From a virus: 64,000 nucleotides of DNA. The stretch's first letter is position 1, and each line of letters begins with the position of its first letter. Location: the IMG/VR virus record IMGVR_UViG_3300020438_000008, positions 62,001 through 126,000 of that record; one strand, 5' to 3'. Of the stretch, positions 7,076 through 14,837 are shown one piece after another. Under the pieces are notes generated by a model that saw nothing but the letters and a program-made list of their open reading frames with translations, did no database searches and was not told the DNA's origin. The position numbers were made by a program, and so were the translations under genes.

Positions 7076-7598
7076 TACCTTCAATGCAGTGACGTTCAAA
7101 TACGTCTGAATTGTACTTCCAAAATTCTTCTGCACTTGTTAGTATCCAACAACCATTCTTCTCAGACTTGTAAGTTACACTAATCGGTGAACGCCATCCG
7201 AGTCCATTCATACGGTCTTGAAACGCAACATAAGTTCCTATACGATTAAATTTCATAAAGATAATGTTAACATCACTATCTTCTGCAATCTCCATAGTTT
7301 GTACAATCCAGTCCTCCAAAAGAGGAATTTTTTTATCATACAATAAATGGTGCCAAGGGAATTCTTTATAAAACTTACACTCACAGTTAAAGTACTTCCA
7401 GTTATCAGGAGGTATAATATCTCCTTTAAAACCTCGTACTTGTCCTTCGCTTAAGTTAGTTGCTCTATGGAAATTACTTCCACCTATAAATGCTCCAGAA
7501 TTAGGGACACGTACAAAACTACCATTATATTTTTCACTTAGAAATTTTGCTTGTTCTCTTTCATATCCAGAACCCTTAGATTTGCTTTTACTTGGCAT
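7068..7598 (-). CDS. PD-(D/E)XK nuclease, Holliday-resolvase-like
   Basis: A 176-residue protein. The N-terminus reads GSGYEREQAKFLSEKY, followed by SFVRVPNSGAF and, near residue 60, RGFKGDI and then CECKFYKE. The order E ... GD ... ExK is that of PD-(D/E)XK nucleases of the archaeal resolvase (Hjc) type. It may take the role of T4 endonuclease VII (gp49) in cutting branched DNA, or nick specific DNA; which one cannot be read here. It is transcribed from its own sigma-70 promoter (7699-7727) with a leader of about 90 bases. Confidence 0.55.
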   Translation of the reverse strand: MPSKSKSKGSGYEREQAKFLSEKYNGSFVRVPNSGAFIGGSNFHRATNLSEGQVRGFKGDIIPPDNWKYFNCECKFYKEFPWHHLLYDKKIPLLEDWIVQTMEIAEDSDVNIIFMKFNRIGTYVAFQDRMNGLGWRSPISVTYKSEKNGCWILTSAEEFWKYNSDVFERHCIEGIK

Positions 7599-7698
7599 AT
7601 GTTTAATCTCTTTTCATTATAAAAGGTCTAAAGACCTAATCCCAATTAATATTCATTCGTTAGCACTCATTCATATTAATCGGTATTTCTATTTCTTT

Positions 7699-7727
7699 AT
7701 TATATAACATTAATTGGTATAAGTCAA
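7699..7727 (-). promoter_or_regulatory. Sigma-70 promoter of the nuclease gene
   Basis: On the minus strand TTGACT (7722-7727) and TATAAT (7699-7704) are separated by 17 bases. The nuclease start lies about 100 bases downstream. Confidence 0.7.
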
Positions 7728-7740
7728 ATGATATTATATT

Positions 7741-8160
7741 ATGAGTCTCTGTCCCGTGAAGAAGCCATAATTGCCCTGTTGCCAGGACAATTAAAAAATG
7801 GCTGTACAGAAAATCTTGTCTTATCTGTCCCTTGCTCATCGCCTCTATGTCTAAGTTAGTCGCTAGTTACGACGGAGTCGGTTGACGATCCCTCCTTAAC
7901 TTAGTATTGCATCTTTCGATTCAACGGCACCCTTTATAATCCACATAGATAGAAACTATAAAAAGCAGATAGTGTTATAAAAACCTATCATCGGTAATAT
8001 TATACTAGTCAACCATGTTCTTTAGGAACCATGGCTGTTTTATGATTATGAATACTCTTTGTGGTTTACGAGAAGAATGTCAGAATTCATCCTGACTAGT
8101 CCGACGGCAAACACTACGTTTGCAGTCTCAATCCCGTGTCGGCAACCCGACAAACGATTC
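7741..8160 (-). ncRNA. Structured RNA candidate in a 640-base gene-free stretch
   Basis: No credible gene lies between 7599 and 8238. The segment 7741-8160 is dense in hairpins: 7768-7793 (11 pairs), 7851-7904 (an eight-pair stem enclosing hairpins 7859-7873 and 7874-7895, a three-way junction), 8013-8034, 8079-8096, 8107-8123 and 8138-8151. The strand is set by 7768-7793: read on the minus strand it has a G-U pair and a GCAA tetraloop, whereas the plus strand would give a C-A mismatch. Two near-identical 15-base motifs (7744-7758 and 8124-8138) bracket the region. I cannot assign it to tmRNA, RNase P RNA or an intron. It lies downstream of gp26/gp51 on the same strand. Confidence 0.5.
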
Positions 8161-8238
8161 CACTATGTATGCTGAGATATTAGTCATTCCCTTTTCCTAT
8201 TCGCCGAGATATATATTAGATTGTATTAGTTTTATTAG

Positions 8239-9299
8239 TTATAGTATTGGCATTCCTGCCTTTTTACTCATTTCAAAATTCTGGTCAATAATCTCATTCA
8301 GATGTTTGATATGATTCACTGGCATTTCATGAAGTTCTGAGATAGAAACCCCACCCCTCATGTACCAAGATAATTGTAACAGATTCTTATGTACCTTGTC
8401 AAGTTCTTTTTCAAACTTTTTTTGTTTTTCTGCAATTTCTTCACCGCTGGCGGTTGCTAGCCAGCCTAGGAAAAATTTGCAGGATTAATCTCTATATTAA
8501 CTTTTTGTACATGGTCGCATTCTGGACATTTAAATTCAAAATTGTTTAACGCTTCTGGCTTTTTAGCTATGTCTTTAACTCTTTTATCCATATTTGTAAC
8601 TACTGATGTAGGAACATTAGCAAGAAATTCAATAATTTGTTTCTTGTCAGTGACCTCACCTTCTGGTGTTTCTATCTTATCGATAGTCTCTGAAATCAAA
8701 TCAACATTGTATTCAGCTACACGTTTGAAACTTTTGTAAAACTTTTTCGCAAGTTCCAACTCATCCTTATCATTAGTAATATCATTTTTGACATTATTAA
8801 CGATTCGCTGTTCTTCAAGCTGGATAAGAGCAACCCGTGTAACACTTTCTAGTGTTGGTGGTCTCATATGGATTGTTAAATTTTCATATACTACAGGCTC
8901 AACCTTATTAATTTCAGGGAACTTGTTTAGTACAAAATCGATATCAATATTGAAATCATTCTTATTCTCACACTCTTTACATGTATGAGTATATGTGAGA
9001 TTACTACCGTTTGTTGCGTATTGAATAGCCATATAAAGTGCTTCTGCATCAATGTTGCATAATTTTCTTGCATCTTTGATACTAGGAACACAACTTTCTA
9101 TTAAAGAAATCATTGCCTCACCATTAAGAAGTGCATCTGGATTACGCATTGTAATCTCATCGATAGCAGTCATAGGCATAACGCCCACTTCTTCAATAAT
9201 AGTTTGGTCTATTTCTGGGTTAAATTTACCTTTAGTTGGTAAACTAACATATATAGCTGGCTTTCTAAAGTACTTAGTTAGCGGGTTATCGGTCATCAT
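8239..9299 (-). CDS. gp26-gp51 fusion made by -1 frameshift
   Basis: The gp26 frame ends at a TAG (8466-8468), but the -1 frame continues for about 78 codons to a TAA at 8239-8241. The join has the parts of a programmed -1 site, read on the minus strand: slippery heptamer A-AAT-TTT (8478-8472), a six-base spacer that contains the stop, and a GC-rich stem GCTGGC (8465-8460) with GCCAGC (8451-8446). The extension reads FFLGWLATASGEEIAEK and then QLSWYMRGGVSISELHE, ending KKAGMPIL, and resembles gp51-like hub assembly proteins. This is analogous to the lambda G/GT tail chaperones. A separate start for the extension has no ribosome-binding site. Confidence 0.7.
8446..8478 (-). promoter_or_regulatory. 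Programmed -1 frameshift signal
   Basis: The heptamer AAATTTT is in phase as A AAT TTT, so both tRNAs can re-pair after slipping back one base. Six bases later a six-pair GC-rich stem with an eight-base loop begins. The stem is conspicuous in this AT-rich genome. Confidence 0.7.
8466..9299 (-). CDS. 26: Baseplate hub/tail assembly protein gp26
   Basis: A 277-residue protein with the features of T4-like gp26: an N-terminal YVSLPTKGKF with EVGVMPMTAIDEI and PDALLNGEA, then a Cys pair CKEC near residue 110, MRPPTLES near 150, and a C-terminal zinc-like pair CPEC before the ending INPANFS. It acts in hub assembly. The start at 9299 (MMTDNPL) has AAGGAA upstream. It has a perfect sigma-70 promoter (9367-9395) on the same strand. 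A share of ribosomes is expected to frameshift near its end and make the longer gp26-gp51 product. Confidence 0.75.
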   Translation of the reverse strand: MMTDNPLTKYFRKPAIYVSLPTKGKFNPEIDQTIIEEVGVMPMTAIDEITMRNPDALLNGEAMISLIESCVPSIKDARKLCNIDAEALYMAIQYATNGSNLTYTHTCKECENKNDFNIDIDFVLNKFPEINKVEPVVYENLTIHMRPPTLESVTRVALIQLEEQRIVNNVKNDITNDKDELELAKKFYKSFKRVAEYNVDLISETIDKIETPEGEVTDKKQIIEFLANVPTSVVTNMDKRVKDIAKKPEALNNFEFKCPECDHVQKVNIEINPANFS

Positions 9300-9313
9300 T
9301 AATTCCTTGGATT

Positions 9314-9321
9314 GATAAATA
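9314..9321 (+). promoter_or_regulatory. Late promoter box upstream of the tape-measure gene
   Basis: GATAAATA followed by C, 87 bases before the ATG at 9409. The distance is longer than for other late boxes here, so the assignment is likely but not certain. Confidence 0.5.
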
Positions 9322-9366
9322 CACTTATAATAAACTTTAAGTGGTTATATACGTATATTTAGATGT

Positions 9367-9395
9367 ATTATAAACTACGAAGTTTAACTTGTCAA
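9367..9395 (-). promoter_or_regulatory. Sigma-70 promoter of gp26
   Basis: Read on the minus strand: TTGACA (9390-9395), 17 bases, TATAAT (9367-9372), a full consensus. The spacer contains the inverted-repeat motif also found at 1060-1076, so the promoter may be controlled by a factor binding there. Confidence 0.8.
9371..9387. repeat. Inverted-repeat motif, copy 2
   Basis: Identical over 17 bases to 1060-1076. It fills the spacer of the gp26 promoter. Confidence 0.5.
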
Positions 9396-9408
9396 GAGGT
9401 ATTTTGTA

Positions 9409-11646
9409 ATGGCTGAAGGAAATGTGTATATTGAAGGTATTGATCCTTCGATCCCTGGTTGGGCAACCGAAACTACGATGTCCCAAATACGCCAAATACT
9501 GGCTGGTTTAGCCGCAGACCAAGGCGCAACTAATAAAGCATTAGACCAAATGAAAAATAGTGAAGGTGGGGATGCCCAAAAAGCATATAAAGTTTTACAT
9601 GATACATTGGGAGAAGTTAGACAACAAGGTGCTAAAGAACAAAAAGCTAACCAAGAAGAAAAGAATGATAGAACAAGGTTAGCTGGACAAAATACTAAAA
9701 TAGCAGGATACTTTGAACAACTTATAAAACAAAGCGAAATATCAAATGAAATTGCCAGAAGTTCAGCCGAAAGAGATAGAGAACAATTTATAAAGAAAAC
9801 AACTGGTCAAAATCCAAATATCACAGAAGAAATGGCAGGTATGGAATTTGATAAAGAAAAACTTAAGAAAAACTTTGAAGATGTTAGTGCCGCAGTAGGA
9901 AAATCTGCAATCGGTATTTTAGCAAGTACAGGCATGATTAATAGTTTTATGGGCCAACAAACAGAAGACAGATTTAATATGGCCCAAGAAATTAGACAGT
10001 CAGGTTTAATGGCAGGTTTTGATTCTGTGACTGCTAGTCTTTCAGAAATGTCTGGAATGATTAATGAAAATAACTTTACTTTGGGTGAAGCGGCAGAATT
10101 TACAAAAAGATTTTCAAGGTCTGTTGGTATGGTAGGGGTAGAGGCTTCATTAAAGTTTGCTAACTCACTAACAAAATCTCAGGAAGCAGGTGGTCTTGAT
10201 TTAATGGGAAGATTTGGTCTTGAATTTGGTGAAGTAACATCAATGGCAGGAGAATACCTAGACTCATTAAGAAACATGGGCATGCTTGATAGAATGAGTC
10301 AGCAACAATTACGTGACGGCATGGACGATTTTATGTCAGGTGTTTCTTCAACTGCAAACGTTTTAAAGATAAACATGGAAGATGCGGCTAAGATGATTTC
10401 ACAAACTCTACAACGTGACGATGTAACATCAAGATTAGTTACTATGGATCCTAATAGAGCGGATGCTATTAGAGAAACTATTGGCTCAGCAGGAATGTTA
10501 GAAGGTACATTAGGTCAAGCAGTTATCGAAAGAATGGCATCAGGAAGCCAAGGCGCATTTGTACGTGAACAAACATTCCAACAATTAAGTGGTACCGGTA
10601 TTGGTAAAGAATTACTTCCAATAGTAGAACGACTTGCATTGGCAGGCGAACAAGGACCAGAAGCATTTCAAACTGCTATTGCTGATTTATCTCCTGACAT
10701 TGAGTCTATCATTGCAAGTGCAAGTACAGAAGGCAATCGTGCAGTTTTACAAACAGACCAATTTTTACAGTCAATGGTTGCAGACTTGTCTCGTCTTAGA
10801 GCAACAGTGGAAGATGCAGATGCAGGACCGGTAGCACCATCACAAGAAGATAAGGCTGTTTTACAAGGAATAGAAAATAGAAGACAGGCTATTATTGGAT
10901 TAGAAGATATATTCAATACACAAGTTAAAGGTTTTACGGATATATTAGGAGAAATGAACGCCGCCAACGCAGAATCAATTAAAGAATTTAGAAGATTAGG
11001 AAATGAATTAGGACCAGTAGCAACTGTTATTACAGATTTATCTGGAACATTTGAGGTAATAAAAACAGATTTCTTTACATCATTGGCAGGTATGGCCGCA
11101 GATATAAGTGCATGGTCTACAGAAAATCTTGGGATAAGGGATGAAAATCAAGACCAAAAAAATCTTGAAAACGAAATTACATCCTCAGAAGCAACAAAGA
11201 ATTTAACCGAAGGTAAAGGAAAACTCAGGGACGAGGATTCAGGTGTAATCACAGATAATAATAATCAAAATATATTCGACCAAATTATGAAAGGCTTAGA
11301 GGCAACTGGATCAAACCGGGACGAAAAAATTGCTAAAAGTACAGAAAAAATGGTTGAGTTGATGGGAATGTTTGATAATGGTGATAGCATAGCAGACAGA
11401 GAGGCGCAGATGGTAGAATTCGCAAAAGTACTAGAGGTACTTTCGAAAACTGATGCGGCTCAAACTGAGGATGGAAAGAAAAATCTTGAAGCAATATATG
11501 AGGCTTTAACTAACATGGATACGAATATGGCTTCTTGGTTTAAGCCAAAATCTGTAGATGACCGTAATACGGCAGAAAACCAAGCAGAACAAAACGCTAT
11601 ACTGGTAGAATTACAAAAGCTAATAAATGCGTTAAATAACATATAA
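9409..11646 (+). CDS. Large virion protein, putative tail tape measure (gp29-like)
   Basis: A 745-residue, mainly helical protein rich in Gln, Glu, Met and Ala, with repeated amphipathic segments and one hydrophobic patch near residues 160-180 (SAIGILASTGMINSF). These traits, the size (T4 gp29 has 590) and the neighbouring gp26-gp51 chaperone-like gene suggest the tail length ruler. No motif proves it; another hub or internal virion protein remains possible. The start has AAGAGG eight bases upstream. It lies before the portal gene, unlike the T4 order. Confidence 0.45.
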   Translation: MAEGNVYIEGIDPSIPGWATETTMSQIRQILAGLAADQGATNKALDQMKNSEGGDAQKAYKVLHDTLGEVRQQGAKEQKANQEEKNDRTRLAGQNTKIAGYFEQLIKQSEISNEIARSSAERDREQFIKKTTGQNPNITEEMAGMEFDKEKLKKNFEDVSAAVGKSAIGILASTGMINSFMGQQTEDRFNMAQEIRQSGLMAGFDSVTASLSEMSGMINENNFTLGEAAEFTKRFSRSVGMVGVEASLKFANSLTKSQEAGGLDLMGRFGLEFGEVTSMAGEYLDSLRNMGMLDRMSQQQLRDGMDDFMSGVSSTANVLKINMEDAAKMISQTLQRDDVTSRLVTMDPNRADAIRETIGSAGMLEGTLGQAVIERMASGSQGAFVREQTFQQLSGTGIGKELLPIVERLALAGEQGPEAFQTAIADLSPDIESIIASASTEGNRAVLQTDQFLQSMVADLSRLRATVEDADAGPVAPSQEDKAVLQGIENRRQAIIGLEDIFNTQVKGFTDILGEMNAANAESIKEFRRLGNELGPVATVITDLSGTFEVIKTDFFTSLAGMAADISAWSTENLGIRDENQDQKNLENEITSSEATKNLTEGKGKLRDEDSGVITDNNNQNIFDQIMKGLEATGSNRDEKIAKSTEKMVELMGMFDNGDSIADREAQMVEFAKVLEVLSKTDAAQTEDGKKNLEAIYEALTNMDTNMASWFKPKSVDDRNTAENQAEQNAILVELQKLINALNNI

Positions 11647-11656
11647 GGAAAGAGTA

Positions 11657-11685
11657 TTGACAACGATATCAAATTATGATAGAAT
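11657..11685 (+). promoter_or_regulatory. Sigma-70 promoter before the portal gene
   Basis: TTGACA (11657-11662), 17 bases, TAGAAT (11680-11685). It starts 20 bases before the portal ATG and would allow host-sigma transcription of a virion gene. Confidence 0.7.
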
Positions 11686-11704
11686 TAACTCTAAGGATTA
11701 AAAA

Positions 11705-13402
11705 ATGAGCTGGAAAAAATATTTTAAAACATACGACGGAATGCCAGAGAAAATGCCTGCATCGACAGGTACTGGTTATGCCGGAGATGCAGACACAAAA
11801 CGATATAGTAGTTGGTTACCTGAGGTTTATCAGGGACAACCTAATCGTGTTCAACGATATGGTCAATATGACCAAATGGATTTAGATAGTGAAGTAAACA
11901 CTGCGTTAGATACTATTGCAGAATTTTCTACACTAAAAAACGAACAATCTAAACTTCCATTTCATGTCGAATATAATGAAGACCAAACTGAAACTGAAAA
12001 TGACGTTATTCAAAAGTCATTAAGACAGTGGTGTGCAGTAAATAAACTTTCTAAAAGAATGTTTCGTATTTTCAGAAATGCAGTAAAATACGGAGACCAA
12101 ATGTTCATTCGTGATCCTGAAACATATAAACTTTTTTGGGTAGATCCAGCTAAAATCGAAAAAGTTATTGTGAACGAAGGTAAAGGAAAAAAGATTGAAG
12201 CATATTATATTAAAGATTTAGATATCAATCTGCAAAGTCTTAATATTACAGCCGATACAACTAAACTATTACAAACACAAACAGGGTTAACAGGTGCACC
12301 TAACATCAATGCTAATACAACACAAGGCTTTGGTGGCGGAGCGGCAGGCGGAACACGTTTTGTTTCAGACCAAACTTCAACTCCTGTAGATGCTAAACAC
12401 GTTGTACACGTTTCATTGAATGAAGGTATCGATGGCTTCTGGCCTTTTGGTAACTCAATTCTTGAACCAGTGTTCAAAGTTTACAAACAAAAAGAATTAT
12501 TAGAAGATGCTATTCTGATTTATCGTGTTCAAAGAGCACCAGAACGTAGAGTATTCTATATCGATGTTGGTAACATGCCAACACACAAAGCAAGAGCCCA
12601 CTTAGAACGTATTAAAAGTGAAATTCATCAAAGACGTATTCCAAGTAAAACAGGCGGTGGACAAAACATCGTTGATAGTGCATACAATCCACTATCTATT
12701 ATGGAAGATTACTTCTTTGCTCAGACGGCTGAAGGTCGTGGTTCTAAAGTTGAGACACTACCAGGTGGTGAAAACTTAGGACAGATTGATGATTTAAAAT
12801 ACTTCAATGATAAGATGATGCGTGGACTTAGAGTCCCACCAAGCTATCTAGGTAGCTTAGACAGTGACGGTAACGGCTACAATGATGGTCGTGTAGGCAC
12901 TGCATTCATTCAAGAATTTAGATTTACTAAGTTCTGTGAACGTTTACAAGCATTAGTATGTGAAGACTTAGACAGAGAGTTTAAGATGTTTATGAAACAC
13001 AGAGGTGTGTTGATTGAAAGTTCTTTATTCGACTTGAAATTTAATCCTCCACAAAACTTTGGTAAGTATCGTCAAGCAGAAGTAGACCAAGTTATGATGA
13101 ACGTATTTACTGCAATCGAAGGCGCAGATTATGTAAGTAAACGTTTTGCAATGAAACGTTTCTTAGGTTTATCAGAAGAAGAAATTATGATGAACGAAAA
13201 AATGTGGCATGAAGAAAAAGGCACTGGTGACCCACAAGATGCAGACGGACTTAAATCAGTAGGAGCAAGTGTTCCTGGTGGTGAGTTTGAAGGCGGCGAA
13301 CCAGAGTTTGATGAAACAGATGCAGAAACAGATGAAGAAGGTTCACCAATAAGTGGCGCGGAAAATTCCGAAGAAGGCGAAGAAACGCCTATAAACGTAT
13401 AA
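11705..13402 (+). CDS. 20: Portal vertex protein gp20
   Basis: A 565-residue portal protein. Hallmarks are DLDSEVNTALDTIAEF near 60, the FRNAVKYGDQMF segment near 125, YRVQRAPERRVFYIDVGN near 280, NPLSIMEDYFFAQTAEGRG near 335 and LPGGENLGQIDDLKYF near 360. The C-terminus is acidic. It forms the dodecameric ring through which DNA is packaged and to which the neck binds. Start at 11705 (MSWKKYFK) with CTAAGGA upstream. It opens the head operon gp20 to gp23. Confidence 0.95.
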   Translation: MSWKKYFKTYDGMPEKMPASTGTGYAGDADTKRYSSWLPEVYQGQPNRVQRYGQYDQMDLDSEVNTALDTIAEFSTLKNEQSKLPFHVEYNEDQTETENDVIQKSLRQWCAVNKLSKRMFRIFRNAVKYGDQMFIRDPETYKLFWVDPAKIEKVIVNEGKGKKIEAYYIKDLDINLQSLNITADTTKLLQTQTGLTGAPNINANTTQGFGGGAAGGTRFVSDQTSTPVDAKHVVHVSLNEGIDGFWPFGNSILEPVFKVYKQKELLEDAILIYRVQRAPERRVFYIDVGNMPTHKARAHLERIKSEIHQRRIPSKTGGGQNIVDSAYNPLSIMEDYFFAQTAEGRGSKVETLPGGENLGQIDDLKYFNDKMMRGLRVPPSYLGSLDSDGNGYNDGRVGTAFIQEFRFTKFCERLQALVCEDLDREFKMFMKHRGVLIESSLFDLKFNPPQNFGKYRQAEVDQVMMNVFTAIEGADYVSKRFAMKRFLGLSEEEIMMNEKMWHEEKGTGDPQDADGLKSVGASVPGGEFEGGEPEFDETDAETDEEGSPISGAENSEEGEETPINV

Positions 13403-13405
13403 ATA
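13398..13405 (+). promoter_or_regulatory. Late promoter box
   Basis: A perfect TATAAATA overlapping the portal stop codon, about 24 bases before the next ATG. Confidence 0.75.
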
Positions 13406-13428
13406 GATATAGTAAACGGAGTTTTTAA

Positions 13429-13647
13429 ATGAAGTATAGTGATATTACTGAAAACTATTCTCCCGATAGGGATGAACACAATAGTATAGAATTAGATGAT
13501 ACAAGAAAAAATCGTCTAACACTTACTCACCTTAACGACTTACGTAAGATGCGAGAGTACAGAAAAGTACAGAATTCAGAAGAAAAAGACAGACTAAAAA
13601 CACAATATGGTGGTAGTTCTGAGGCATCTTCTGAGCCTGAATTATAA
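13429..13647 (+). CDS. Small head-region protein of unknown function
   Basis: A 72-residue protein with a basic middle (RLTLTHLNDLRKMREYRKV) and an acidic tail. Small proteins of this kind follow the portal gene in marine T4-like phages; T4 has the prohead core gene 67 in a comparable place. The ATG has a GGAG ribosome-binding site and its own late box. A head-assembly role is inferred from position. Confidence 0.65.
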   Translation: MKYSDITENYSPDRDEHNSIELDDTRKNRLTLTHLNDLRKMREYRKVQNSEEKDRLKTQYGGSSEASSEPEL

Positions 13648-13738
13648 TACTTAAGTGTCAAATAATTGTTTGAAAAAGCAGTTATATATGTATATAAGTT
13701 AGATATGACCTTTGTTAAATAACTTATATCAGTAAAAC

Positions 13739-13761
13739 CGGCTAAAAAATAGCCGTTTTTT
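13739..13761 (+). terminator. Rho-independent terminator
   Basis: Stem CGGCTA / TAGCCG with a five-A loop and six T. A second weaker hairpin (arms ATATAAGTTA / TAACTTATAT, about 13691-13728) lies just upstream. Confidence 0.7.
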
Positions 13762-13791
13762 ACTATTTCCGTAATAAACCCCAAAAACCTC

Positions 13792-13799
13792 TATAAATA
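13792..13799 (+). promoter_or_regulatory. Late promoter box for the prohead operon
   Basis: A perfect TATAAATA followed by C, about 90 bases before the core-protein ATG at 13891. Between the terminator and this gene nothing else is seen. Confidence 0.75.
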
Positions 13800-13890
13800 C
13801 ATGTGAAACAAATAGAAGTGTTTCTACAACCTTGCCACATCAAACGACTTTAGTTTTTTTTGGCGATTATAGAAGATAAGGAGACAAATT

Positions 13891-14817
13891 ATGTCAGACA
13901 GAAGTACATTAGAACAAGTACTAGAACTTCTAATCAATGAGGAAAAAGACGCCGCAGAAAACATGCTACACGATTTTATCGTAGCAGAGGCTCGTAGGAT
14001 CCACGAAGAACTTCTTAACGATAGTGATGAAGTTGTAGAAGAAGACCTTGAGGATATTGACGAATCTGAGGCCGAAACTGACCAAGTTGAGGACAAAGAA
14101 GAAGTACAAGAAGTAGCATCAATCGAAGATGGCGAAGCTATCGAAGATGATACTGCTGAAATTGAAAATGAAGAATTCTATGATGCAGACGAATCAGACG
14201 AAGACGAAGCAGTTGCAGACCTAGAAATGGGTGATGCAGAAGCAGAGGCTCCGGCAGATGATATGGAAGCACGTGTAGACGACCTAGAGTCAAATCTAGC
14301 GGATCTTGAAGCGGAATTCGAAAAAATAATGTCAGGTGAAGGCGATGACATGGAAGACGAAGCTGATGAAGAAGAAAAAGCTGAGGACGACATGGAAGAA
14401 AACACTGAAATTGAAGTTGCAGAAGAAGACGCAACAGAAGGTTCAGATGAACTAGAACTTGATTTAGAAGAATCAGAAGACGAAGCAGAAGCAGACAAAG
14501 TAGAAGAAAAATCTACAGATGAAGAAGCAGATGAGAAGTTAGAAGAATATGTAACTCCAGCAACTGCCTCAGCAGGCGATGACGGCGATAAAGCGGCATC
14601 ACCAGTTAATGCTAATGCAAAACGTCCTGGTGACGACTCAAATGCAAAACCAGTAGGCCAAAACGATGGTAACACATCAGGCGGCAAAGGTGATGCACCA
14701 AAAGATATGTCAACAGGTAACGTAAACGTATCTGGAAACAGTAAAGCACCTGCTATGAAGTCAGAGAAGGCTTCTGAAGGTGATGGCGGCGCTAACACCA
14801 AGTCAGTTAGTAGCTAA
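13891..14817 (+). CDS. Acidic prohead core protein
   Basis: A 308-residue, extremely acidic protein. Residues 1-40 (TLEQVLELLINEEKDAAENM, then IVAEARRIHEELL) are ordered and helical; most of the rest is low-complexity Asp/Glu/Ala, with a Gly/Asn/Lys-rich tail. This fits prohead core proteins (T4 gp67/gp68 type) that are degraded by gp21 into internal peptides; many (I/L)xE cleavage-type sites are present. It has a strong AAGGAG ribosome-binding site. The AGGAGAC in its leader is complementary to seven bases of the CU-rich sRNA. Confidence 0.7.
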   Translation: MSDRSTLEQVLELLINEEKDAAENMLHDFIVAEARRIHEELLNDSDEVVEEDLEDIDESEAETDQVEDKEEVQEVASIEDGEAIEDDTAEIENEEFYDADESDEDEAVADLEMGDAEAEAPADDMEARVDDLESNLADLEAEFEKIMSGEGDDMEDEADEEEKAEDDMEENTEIEVAEEDATEGSDELELDLEESEDEAEADKVEEKSTDEEADEKLEEYVTPATASAGDDGDKAASPVNANAKRPGDDSNAKPVGQNDGNTSGGKGDAPKDMSTGNVNVSGNSKAPAMKSEKASEGDGGANTKSVSS

Positions 14818-14837
14818 TAAAACTTTGGAGAAAACCA

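Noticed and set aside
7741-8160. tmRNA or two-piece tmRNA
   Set aside because: A CTCGTAAAC stretch on the minus strand recalls tmRNA, but there is no tRNA-like end with a TTCRA T loop and CCA, and no tag frame ending in Ala-Ala.
7741-8160. Group I or group II intron
   Set aside because: No split gene flanks it, and I see neither the group I P7 core nor the group II domain V sequence.
8143-8202. 19-codon minus-strand ORF starting MTNISAYIVE
   Set aside because: It has a purine-rich stretch before the ATG, but it is very short and lies in the hairpin-rich RNA region; not enough to call a gene.
8120-8314. 64-codon plus-strand ORF
   Set aside because: It runs antisense to the gp51-like extension and the RNA candidate, has no ribosome-binding site and an atypical composition.
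8466-8480. Sequencing error at the gp26 stop instead of a frameshift signal
   Set aside because: An indel cannot be fully excluded, but slippery heptamer, spacer and stem are all placed correctly, which an error would not create.
13648-13890. Hidden short gene between the portal-linked gene and the core protein
   Set aside because: Only hairpins, a terminator and a late promoter are present; all frames are closed or lack a start with a ribosome-binding site.
14178-14801. 207-codon minus-strand ORF rich in Ser/Ala
   Set aside because: It is the antisense shadow of the Asp/Glu-rich prohead core gene.
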